Shown one piece after another: positions 35,850 through 45,457 of a stretch of 64,000 nucleotides of DNA. Each line of letters begins with the position of its first letter. Position 1 is the stretch's first letter. A program made the translations under genes and the position numbers. The notes under the pieces were generated by a model that worked only from the letters and a program-made list of their open reading frames with translations, searched no databases and was not told where the DNA came from. Source of the DNA: Ostrinia nubilalis (taxonomy: Eukaryota; Arthropoda; Insecta; Lepidoptera; Crambidae); NCBI RefSeq assembly GCF_963855985.1, contig NC_087096.1, positions 2,046,001-2,110,000 of the forward strand. Direction: 5' to 3'.

Positions 35850-36049
35850 CCGTTCGAAGAAGACTCCGCAAGCCGTCCAAGTCCGTCTCCGTCACATCCT
35901 CAGTGTCCAGGTCGACCGACCAGGTCATATCGGCCAGCGTGAACCGACCCAAGATCAGGGGCCGACCGAGCGTGGCCAGCAGGAAGTCTTCCGCTGCGTT
36001 AGACAACTCAGTCGGCACTGACGACCACAAGGACAAAGATGGGTACAAG
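35850..36049 (+). CDS. Cht7: Group III chitinase, basic Ser-rich linker exon
   Basis: 200-bp coding exon between the acceptor CCCTTCCAG and the donor AAG|GTGAGT. It completes the Thr codon of the previous exon and adds 66 codons, ending in phase 0. The product starts VRRRLRKPSKS, then is Ser/Arg/Lys-rich with NRPKIRGRPS, and ends in an acidic stretch finishing DGYK, which reads straight into IVCYYTNW of the next exon. There is no catalytic motif; it is the stem between the membrane anchor and GH18 domain 1. The 3' 159 bp plus the donor are tandemly triplicated (35891-36397), and only this first copy has the acceptor. Splicing to either downstream donor would read GTG AGT TGA right after the first copy, so only the donor at 36050 keeps the frame open. 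Confidence 0.85.
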
Positions 36050-36397
36050 GTGAGTTGACGTCACATCCTCGGTGTCCAGGTCGACCGACCAGGTCATATC
36101 GGCCAGCGTAAACCGACCCAAGATCAGGGGCCGACCGAGCGTGGCCAGCAGGAAGTCTTCCGCTGCCTTGGACAACTCAGTCGGCACTGAAGACCATAAG
36201 GACAAAGATAGGTACAAGGTGAGTTGATGTCACATCCTCGGTGTCCAGGTCGACCGACCAGGTCCTATCGGCCAGCGTGAACCGACCCAAGATCAGGGGC
36301 CGACCGAGCGTGGCCAGCAGGAAGTCTTCCGCTGCGTTAGACAACTCAGTCGGCACTGACGACCATAAGGACAAAGATGGGTATAAGGTGAGTTGAT
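35891..36397 (+). repeat. Tandem triplication of chitinase exon segment (3 x 169 bp)
   Basis: Units begin at 35891, 36060 and 36229 with GTCACATCCTC and each is 169 bp long. Each unit holds 159 bp of exon, the GGTGAGTTGA donor and a few intron bases. Unit 1 is part of the real exon; units 2 and 3 lie in the following intron. The copies differ by only a few bases, mostly silent or conservative in the exon frame (for example Asp to Glu and Gly to Arg in unit 2, Ile to Leu in unit 3), and each keeps an open exon frame. Units 2 and 3 have CCTCGG where unit 1 has CCTCAG and no upstream acceptor, so they look like exon copies that cannot be spliced in. The 169-bp length is not a multiple of three. 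An assembly error cannot be excluded. Confidence 0.92.
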
Positions 36398-36473
36398 GAT
36401 CAGACACTGCAAGTAAGTCTAAGGACAGAAAAGTCACAAAGCTAACACTCCCTGCAGACTACTACCAAGCCTT

Positions 36474-36593
36474 AGGCTGGGTTGCACCATCTTACTTTGA
36501 CTTTGACAAACCTCAAAAATCTGTCAAACTCCATACAAAATACACCGGTTATCGATAAAGTCACGGTTAAAGTTAGTTGGTGCAACTCAGCCT
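36474..36593. repeat. Palindromic MITE (GGCTGAGTTGCACCA family) copy 5
   Basis: Lies in the second visible chitinase intron, 77 bp after the exon triplication. TTA at the left border and TTA after CAGCC at the right. Confidence 0.95.
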
Positions 36594-38331
36594 TAGTGTT
36601 TGATTCCAATACTGACACCTCGTGTACTCAGGGGACAGAAATAATAATTATGATAGGGCATTGTAGTAATACGGTGCAATGTGCATCCATTTAGGCTAAA
36701 GATTCAAAATAAGGTAAAGGACATCCTTTGTGATTAATGATGCTTTATTTATAAATACATTTCCACTAAGTCTATGATATTGCCGCGCCATCCGGTTTTT
36801 AAACCTTAGTCCTTACGTTTATTTAAACAGACACCAATGAATAAATATTAACTTTAACGCAACGTAAACTCCCAATTATCTTTCCTTATTAACTTTGCCA
36901 CATGTCAATACATCACGAAGTTCTTTTTCGATTTAAATAAAAAAATTACACACAATAACAGAAGTCCAAAACCTACCAACAATACCACACCCTCATCAAT
37001 TTACACCAGGCTGTTAATTGTTCTAACCGCAAGTTAAAAGAATAATTAATAGCCTAGTGACACAGACAAACTTGGTCCAACTTTATTAACAACGCGGATA
37101 TGCTGAGCTTTTTGACCGAGAAACTCGTTGGCCTTCGCTGCCTAGAAAGACCACAGGCTTTATACGTTCGTTGAAAGATATTAAAAGTCCTGTTTCCTCA
37201 ACCTTTAAAGGCTATGGCACGTCAGTGAAATCCGGCAAATTTGCGTATTTGTGTATTTCACAAATCGGCTCGTAGATTGCACTGCTTCAGTATCCTGAAG
37301 ATTAGGTAGGTACTTCACTTTGCAACCAAATAATATTTACTCAAAACGACTACAGTTTTTTGGACAGTTCCGTATTGTTTTTTGGAATATGGACATGTAG
37401 AAATGTCAATGGTATAGTATTTATCCAGTTTTGGTCCTTTCCCCATTTTTGTATATCTGAAAGCAATTACCAAAGATTAGAATGAAAATAAAGATAAACT
37501 GAAAATTATAAATGGTAGACAGAGGCAACACTACTATTGCTGTTTTAACTCTAAAAAAGCACGTACCCGTGCGAAGTTATTAAAGTATTTTCCTATTTAC
37601 AGCTTTTGAGATAAAGCAAAGAGAATTATTACTTCGCGGTTATTCCAAGAACTTGAAAGTGCTGTCACTGAATCTCAAACACGTAGCTTTGTGGTGGTTG
37701 AAGGGCTTTTAAAAGCTACTTTTAAGCCTACTTACGTCGTTGAGTCATCAGAGACTTAACTTTGGTATTGTATCTTAATATTTATATGACAGGCTGCAAT
37801 GTGCCTGTAGACAATGTAGTTAAATGAACGTTAAAGTTTCATCTTGAATTTGATTGATATATTCTGTTTTGTAGCTAATTTACAACTAAGTGCTCACCAA
37901 GTTTAGTACCTAAAACGTGGCATCTCATATAGTAATTGTCAGTGCAATTTTGCAACAAATTTATGGTTGACAGTACCAAAACGAAAGGTAAGCATTTTTT
38001 TTGTCTTTAACACATTTGAGAAGGTCGTTTAAGTACCTAATCTGGGCTGTTTGTTGAACTTAGTTTCTGAAAAAGTTCTGAGCTCAAAAGGAATTTGCTC
38101 GCAGTTTGCTAAAGGATACAGTTTGCTATCGAACTTGAATTTAGAAAGATACGGAACTTACATAATGTTAGAGCCATAGTAAATTTTGTAGTCACAACTC
38201 ATAAGTCTCTGAATCACTTTTAATTCCTAACTTCCTGAGTTGGGATTAATCACATAATCAGGAATTATGTGATTATTCTCAACTTTATTGCCTTCCTCCA
38301 GAACAGGTATTAAAAGTCTCCCATCTTCCAG

Positions 38332-38569
38332 ATCGTCTGCTACTACACCAACTGGTCGCAATACCGGACCAAGATCGGCAAGTTCATGCCCGAGGACATC
38401 CAGCCCGAACTCTGCACCCACATCATCTTCGCCTTCGGCTGGCTGAAGAAGGGCAAGCTCAGCTCCTTCGAGTCCAACGATGAGACCAAGGATGGCAAGA
38501 CCGGGTTGTACGACAGAATCAACGCGTTGAAGAAGGCTAACCCTAAACTGAAAACTTTGTTGGCTATTG
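38332..38569 (+). CDS. Cht7: Group III chitinase, GH18 domain 1, first catalytic exon
   Basis: 238-bp exon between CATCTTCCAG and G|GTAAGT, phase 0 in and phase 1 out. It opens GH18 catalytic domain 1 with IVCYYTNWSQYR (strand beta1), then the ELCTHIIFAFGW segment, a charged loop (KKGKLSSFESNDETKDGK), a helix LYDRINALKKANPKLK and the strand KTLLAIG. The final G codon is split, and the next exon completes GGWSFGTQ. The YYTNWSQYR and FAFGWLKKGK wording fits domain 1 of Cht7-type (group III) insect chitinases rather than Cht5 or Cht10, from memory of those families. The enzyme hydrolyses beta-1,4 links in chitin, and group III members are linked to chitin organisation at the epidermal surface. 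The exon is GC-rich compared with its AT-rich introns, and no stop or frameshift is seen. Confidence 0.93.
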
Positions 38570-38594
38570 GTAAGTAATTAAATCTTATTATTTG

Positions 38595-38757
38595 CAATAA
38601 TGGTCTAACAGGATTATTCCCACCTCTCGTTCCCACCGCTACAACTCCTGTATAGCCAAGATTTACAGCTTGACCGCCAATAAAAATCCAACCAGTGAAG
38701 GTCAAGTTTGTCCCGGGTGAAAATTAAACTGTCATTGGACCCGCTACGAAATTAATC
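38595..38757 (-). repeat. Dispersed repeat, copy in chitinase intron 3
   Basis: Reverse copy of the 51590-51727 family starting 25 bp after the donor of the first GH18 exon. It extends further (GGGTCCAATGACAGTTTA) than the 51.6-kb copy. Confidence 0.8.
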
Positions 38758-39617
38758 AGTAATGGTCTAGTGAAATAAGGTGCTTCCCCCTGGATAATGC
38801 GAGATATTTTGTTGTTGTAGAAATCGTTGGGGGAGGACTTTGTCCTTTGACAAAAACGAGAGATAAGTAATATGATATGTTAGCGGTTGGAAAATATGTA
38901 GTATGTTATTGGAAGAAACATTCATTCAGCAGTATGGAAATAAGACGACTTTTAAATTTTTTTAAAGTTTCGAAACCTAGGGTTAAACTTATTCATCTCT
39001 CTTCCTATTATTATACTAGAAATATTTTACAGTAACTCAAAATTTATTGGCTCATTTTGGCTTACAAGTACATCGACCTCACTAAATTGCAATCACGAAA
39101 GGTCATTCAATGCAATTTATGATTTGTAATACCTACTGAAGATAAACATGTACGCAAGTTACAAGTAAATATACATACTTAGGTATCTTTTGGGCAGGCT
39201 CGTTTCATCATAGATTGCATCTGCACTCTTCGGGTAAGATATTTATAGAGAGCCAACCTATTTAAAAAATAACTGCAATTTAAATTACAATACACACCTG
39301 GGTAGTTCAATCCCAGTTTTAAACATTCGTCCAACAGATGGCGTACCGATTCAATTTACGCTTGAAGTCTAGGTTCTAACTTCGCGCTGGAATTCCATAA
39401 TGAACGGTTCCAAAGTTTCTAGACTGAAATATGGAGTTCTAATGACCAAATGGCGGCTCTGTTTCCTGTCTGGAAACTCTGGAATGACAACCTAACTGTT
39501 ACTGAAGCCATGGATAAGTAAGGCTATCCATGTCCTAGTTCTTAAGTGGTGGCAATAAATTTTATCCAATCGTAAACTTTATCTAAAAGAAGTATACTCG
39601 TATGATCGTACGTTCTT

Positions 39618-39690
39618 GAGATGGATAGATAGATAGATACTTTATTGCCAACCATACAAAACAGCAGCACCACAAGTACTTTGAAACGGC
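39618..39690 (-). repeat. Non-LTR-like 3' end with GATA tail
   Basis: GGATAGATAGATAGATACTT followed by TATTGCCAACCATAC reads, on the minus strand, as a 3' UTR ending in TATC repeats. Confidence 0.6.
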
Positions 39691-40968
39691 TCAATTCAAA
39701 AACAAATCAATATAAAGTTCTTCTCTCTTCTCTCTAAAAGTCCGTTTATAGAAACATAAAACTTATTATATTATTATCATTATGTAATATGTAAATTTCT
39801 AAAAAAAAACTAGCTTAACTAGTTATTAATAGATCATAATGATGTAACACAAAAATTCGTCCAGAAGTTTTTGCATGAACGAATAATACCTACTACAAGT
39901 ATTTATTCATCTATCCTCGTAAACTTTGACATCTACATTGTAGTAGTGAATAAGCATTATTATGTAACTATTCATATAAATATTATGTCCATCGCCAATT
40001 TAATCGCTACAATACAAGGTATGCGTCATTATTTTATAGTTATGTGAAAATATGTATGAGTGGCGACCACGGGCCGGAAGACGTAGCGTTACGACGTATA
40101 TTTTTGCCTTCATCGTTTGTGGTCAATATCTGTGGTCCAATAATCCAATATACTCAAATGTACTCAATATTGGCTATGCAATATCGTGGCAATATCGCGT
40201 GCTTCGATATCCACTTCAGTTCATCGTGTAACGATCCAGTAATTTAGCAATTGCGAACTCTATACTAGCTATTTCCTCCGTCCGGTTCCCTTGTTATTTG
40301 ATAATCAATAAACACCTTAAATATCAATGTTGCAAACGTTTAACGTTTATTTTTAACTTTAAAAGTATTAGAAACGCTAAGTAGTATCTATTTTATAATA
40401 ATACCTTATTAGGTCACGTAATTATAAACAATACCTCATTAATAAAATACATTCATGTGTAATTAAGTCGTTAAAGAATGTTATTTTGTATTTTAAAATA
40501 TTTTTGAGGCTAAAAGGAATGATTATTATTTATTTATTAGGCATCTAAATGCTAGATTAGAGTTCTAGATTTTTCTGAAACTATTATAACTTTTTTCAAA
40601 CCTAACACATGGACATAAATAATTTATTAGAGGAAGTATCCAAAAAATGTTAAAACATTTGATTTTATCTGTTTTAAATGTTAATGTTGATTGTTTAAAT
40701 ATTTGCTTAAAAATTTATAAAATGACGGTAGTGTTTTGAAGATATGCAGTTTATTATAGCAATTAAGGATTATTTAATGGCATGTGTATAAAATAATGAT
40801 TATCTACAGAGAGAATCAAGTCCCTTATTGTCATTAAAAAATACATTTCTCGAATGACAGTCATGATAACTACTTGATTTGCATGCATATACCTGGTTTA
40901 GCTATAAATTTATTCAAACCTTATGCAAAACTTGTTTTAATACAAACAATTATTTAATAGTTAGTAAT

Positions 40969-41996
40969 ATAGGTGTACCAGAATCTCATGGCAAATAGGG
41001 AAAATAGACTTTGTTGAGAGCAATACTGGGGAAATTGGAAAAAACGATCTTGATACTGTTTAAATTTTTACTTTTATGACTTTAATATTAATGAACATGA
41101 AGTACGAATATACATTTTAGGTAGGTATGTGTATGAAGAATGTTGTTATACATCGGGTTTTTAACATAGGAAAATGTCGTGAAAAATAAATAAATCGTAT
41201 ATTACTTTAAGTAACTAATTTTATTATGCATCATACTTTTAACTTATCACTTCATTCAGAACTAGAAAACTCTTGAGTGACCCTAACTAAAAAATTAAAA
41301 ACTGCTAGATTTAAAAATTATGGATCTGTACAATACTGTTTGTCCTCCGAATGACTGTCGTGAATACACCGATCAAAATGGCACGAATAGTTATGCGCAT
41401 CTTTAGGGCCCTGTAACTTCTTTATTTGTAGATATATTTTCATGATTCTTTTACAATTATTATTAGTTTTACTTATATTTATTTCAAGTTTATTTGAAAG
41501 AAAAAAATTGGAAACTTCTCCATTTTTTAATCTTGCTTGATGAAATCTTTTTCAATTTTCTTTACATGGTCATAACATTTTGACCATTTCTCTGCACCAA
41601 TTTGTGAGATATACCTGAAAACCCCGATAAAGCATCTATTAAGAATAATATAAAAAACATAACCCTCCTTCTGACGCAGTTGGGTAATAAACTAAATGTA
41701 TCAAAACATTTCAGTCCAACATACTGTCAACTCGACGACGCGCTTTAAAATCAAAGATTGACTTTGAATTATGCCTTATTATACAATTCACATTGAAAAC
41801 AATATGACTTGCTTGAGCTTTTTCGACTTTTTCACAAAAATAACAAATAGTCAAGAAGAGATTACAAAATTTTTGCAGCGGCTGACAGATTTCATAATTT
41901 TCTTTGACAGGTGACAATTAAACCATAGACAATTGCCATATGAAAAACACACTTTTCCAATATTTTTGTTTGCCATGAGATTCTGGTAGACCTATA
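40969..41996. mobile_element. TIR element, 1.03 kb, TA-type, inside chitinase intron 3
   Basis: Left TAGGTGTACCAGAATCTCAT and right ATGAGATTCTGGTAGACCTA form ends of about 28 bp, flanked by TA. The interior has no open transposase; the remnant is AT-rich. Confidence 0.85.
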
Positions 41997-43317
41997 ATAA
42001 TAACTTTGTCATAGACACGAGACAAGTTCTGACGTAACAACAACTATTATTTGCATCGATATGACCTTACTTTATAAATTTCCTACACGTTTCATAAAAC
42101 ACGTTTCTTTATTTAGAAATGTCTGTTATTATTATTAAATATGAAATAACATAATATTCATTAGGTAGGTATCATACTTTTACATGATTTGGCATGATCC
42201 TGCTTCATCAAGGTACCTAATTAGCAATCAATCAATTTTTTTTATAATTCAACAGTAATGACATATCTATTTAATTAACGAGCTGCTAAAATAACTGGGA
42301 CACAAAGTTATCTTAGAATTATTACACAACTTACTTGAACGAAAAACATTGCAAAAACCCCAAAACACATACAGCAACAAAAACGCGAGTCACTCCACAA
42401 CCCAATCCTGTACATAACCCTTAACTGAACCGTGAAGTTTACATAACATCGATATTAATGTACCTCTTCACCAGCACGTGCGAACCGACCGTGGCTGCGT
42501 TCCCACACAACAAAGCCGTTTTCACCTATTTTCAGGGAGCTCTGGCAAAAACCGAGCGCTTTTCACAAGTGCACTGTATGTCGCAACGCTTATGTGAAAT
42601 GTATCGATGTTTTTTTTTATTTCACACCATTATTTTGGCACGGAAACTGAGTTGCTCGAGCCTTTGTTATGGCGATTAAGTTTTGACTAATATGGGTTAC
42701 ATAGTCGACAATAATGGAGTTAGCTCAAAGTTACTTTGAAAGAATAGAATATTTGATTTGTGAATGGGAGCACATTGTTTTAGTTTTTTTAGGAGGTTCC
42801 TTTAGAGCACATCAAGTGTAACAACTGCACTTCTAAAATCGCTCTTATTGCGTGGGGATTAAAAGAGATCTTAAGGTTAAAATATAAATGTCTAATGTGT
42901 AACCTTCTTAATTGGTTTCAAAAATAACAATTTTATTAATGTCTTTAATTACACAGATCTTTTAAAACAACAAAAATCATTATACACGATCCAGGCCAGA
43001 AAGGGAAGGTAATAGAATATTTTATCTTCAAAATTAATATAATATTCATCTCAAATTTGCACGTTAATACCCAAATTTTATCCGACAGATAAATAATTAA
43101 GCACCAATCAGCAAAATGAAGGCTCTGAATTATGTATACCCGAATTAGATTCTGATATAACTCTTACATTATTTACGTACTAATCGAGACATAAGGCTTA
43201 TTACACATTTATTACGATAAATGGCTTTATACGCTCACTTATCAGGAGATTGAAAATCTTTTAAACGGGTGACTTGGGTTCCTTCTATTCTATACTATAT
43301 TGTTAAAGCCAACACAC

Positions 43318-43380
43318 TCTTACAACACACACATACACACACCACACATATACACACATCACACACATACATACAGCGCG
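43318..43380 (+). repeat. CA/CACAT microsatellite
   Basis: ACACACACATACACACACC-type imperfect dinucleotide repeat inside chitinase intron 3. Confidence 0.85.
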
Positions 43381-44669
43381 CCTAAAGTATGTAGTATGTT
43401 TATGGAATATTTTTACGGAAGTGGGCGTTAGTAGTCGCACCACAGTTCTCTGAAACTATTGCGGCTATTATCGTACACGCTTTTCCATGTACAAATTTTC
43501 TTGTTTCCAATAACTAATTTTTGAATTGAATTTGAATTTTGAAACCATTATTATTTTGCACTGGGAAAACACGACACTCTCAAACTCTCAGTCAGATTAT
43601 TTCTCAATTGTTTTTATCCAAATGTCATAATATCATGATTGTATAGAAGATAATTAATAAATGACCAAACTAGGTAGGTCAAGAGATCATTATTTTGTCT
43701 CCGCTGCAGCACAAGCTGCAGGGAGCATGACCCTCTCTAATTTAGATGCCACGGGCAAATGGAAGATTTGACCTACACTCCCCACATTGGCCAGACGGGC
43801 TGGATTGGTTTTGATTGGTCAAAAATTGGCCAACGGTTGTAATTTTAAATTACTTTAAAAAATCGAATCGAACTTTATACACTCGATATTTTTCAAGTTA
43901 TTTAATTTAGTTTGAGATGCGACTCTAAGCACTAGAACATTTTTAATAACAACGATCATAATATTTCAATCATAAGTTGCATCGCACCAGTGAGCAACCA
44001 GCCTTGGCCGACGATTCGAAAGTGATCAGTGAATATTTATTACTCTGTACAGATAACTCCTCCATTACTAAATTGAAATTTAGCTAATCTGCCCCAGATT
44101 GAGCTAATGGTTCCTAATAAATTCCACTGTTTTCGGAACCCGGATTTATTAAACGGTAGCTCAGTAAGCCCGATCGTTGTAGGGTTAAGTTAGGCGAGTT
44201 AAGACTATTAGTGCCGGTTATTATGGAAGGTTAATTGCAAAAATATGGGCCGAGGAAGTTATTTCGTCCTACCTTCTTTATTCGAAGTTGAATCTTAGCC
44301 TTTTATTATTACTTAAGACTATTTTTGCTAATCAATTTTATATCACTTTCTGTCAAATTAATGTTAATTTCGACTTGATAAAAGATTCAGTATTTTAGAT
44401 AAAGTGGCATTTTTAAACGTTTAATAGACTAAGTAGGTTGGTACAATATCCATTAATAAATTAGCATAGTTAAACGTTGCGTTGGTAACATTAGTTCGTA
44501 TCTTTATCAAATACCAGTCACATGATAACATTGAAAAAATCCAATTTACTTAATGTTATTATCGCAATGGGTAGGCAGTTTTGGCTTGATGCGTTTTTTG
44601 TGTCTTTATTTTACTATGAGTAGGTAATTATTTCTATTTGTCTCTATCCAGTTAGAAAAAATAAATTTC

Positions 44670-44674
44670 AAAAA
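44670..44674 (-). terminator. Pol III T-run terminator of tRNA-Leu
   Basis: A run of five T on the minus strand begins 8 bp after the tRNA 3' end, the usual spacing for a polymerase III stop. A second, longer T run follows at about 44655-44660. Confidence 0.7.
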
Positions 44675-44681
44675 TATCGTT

Positions 44682-44765
44682 TGTCAGGTGTGGGGTTCGA
44701 ACCCACGCTCCCTCTCGGGAACCAGAGCTTAAATCTGGCGCCTTAGACCACTCGGCCAACCTGAC
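44682..44765 (-). tRNA. tRNA-Leu (anticodon TAA)
   Basis: The minus strand folds as a class II tRNA. The acceptor stem GTCAGGT pairs fully with ACCTGAC, followed by discriminator A. The A box reads TTGGCCGAGTGG, and the anticodon stem CCAGA/TCTGG holds the loop TTTAAGC with anticodon TAA, which reads Leu UUA. A long variable arm is present, as expected for tRNA-Leu, and the B box is GGTTCGAACCC. No intron is seen. CCA is not encoded. The gene lies inside the third visible chitinase intron on the opposite strand. It would be transcribed by RNA polymerase III from its internal boxes. Confidence 0.95.
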
Positions 44766-45277
44766 TCCGCTTTCTCCCGGCGAAAATTGCGACCTTATTA
44801 CCCGCGGCGCTGTTGCGAATTTTATGCACATTTTTGCCAACTTTTAACACGAAATAACTTGCTTAATTTACTTTGTTATGTTAACTGGCACTAATAACAG
44901 AGTTAACAGTTTAAATGGTTAGTGACCCTGATGCCTTGATTAAACATTATTTGAATTTACTCATCGATGTTAAATGTTTACGCAATATTTATAAGAATTA
45001 GTTTGGCCATTGCAATTCAGATAAATTTCTAGAAGCAATTTAAGACTTTAAATAACAGCACTATTATAACGGCTGACTTACGTGCATTTGCATAAAGATG
45101 CATATTAATAAAAAGGTGACAATATCATCATTATTCTCGAAGTTTCTTCCAACCGCTGTACCTTTTGACGGGAAACAATCCCAAGTGATACTCATGTGAC
45201 ACTTGACTCTAGACGAACAAAATATAAAAATAAACTTGCTATAAGCAAAGTTTTAACTAAGGTATTTTTCCTTCCAG

Positions 45278-45457
45278 GTGGCTGGTCTTTCGGCACCCAG
45301 AAGTTCAAGGAGATGTCAGCGACCCGCTACGCGCGCCAGACCTTCATCTACTCAGCCATCCCCTACCTGAGGGATAGGAACTTTGACGGTCTGGACATCG
45401 ATTGGGAGTACCCTAAGGGCGGAGACGATAAGAAGAACTACGTGCTGCTGTTGAAAG
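45278..45457 (+). CDS. Cht7: Group III chitinase, GH18 domain 1, active-site exon
   Basis: 180-bp exon after the acceptor TTTTTCCTTCCAG, ending at a G|GTAAGC donor; phase 1 in and phase 1 out. It completes the LAIGGW strand, encodes GGWSFGTQKFKEM, a helix with RYARQTFIYSAIPYLRDR, and the GH18 signature FDGLDIDWEYP. All elements of the DxxDxDxE motif are present, and the catalytic Glu codon is at 45406-45408. The exon then reads PKGGDDKKNYVLLLK and stops in the middle of a codon starting with G, where the family has Glu. Domain 1 is therefore only about half encoded in this window. The 6.7-kb intron before it holds an antisense tRNA gene. I saw no continuation of the domain between 45458 and 64000, so the next intron is either very long or hides a short exon I could not recognise. 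Confidence 0.93.

Larger units (their letters stand above)
38758..44669 (+). other. Chitinase intron 3, remaining sequence
   Basis: Intron 38570-45277 is 6.7 kb. Beyond the TIR element, the GATA-tailed repeat, the CA microsatellite, the reverse dispersed repeat and the tRNA gene, I see only AT-rich sequence with no exon-like segment. Confidence 0.7.

Noticed and set aside
35809..36437. Three similar minus-strand open stretches of 69-86 codons in tandem
   Set aside because: They are reverse shadows of the triplicated chitinase exon, whose plus-strand frame has splice sites and joins the GH18 exons in phase.
38343..38705. 120-codon minus-strand open stretch
   Set aside because: It overlaps the antisense of a chitinase exon and a dispersed repeat; no independent support.
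44652..44840. 62-codon minus-strand open stretch
   Set aside because: It runs across the tRNA-Leu gene; the frame is incidental.
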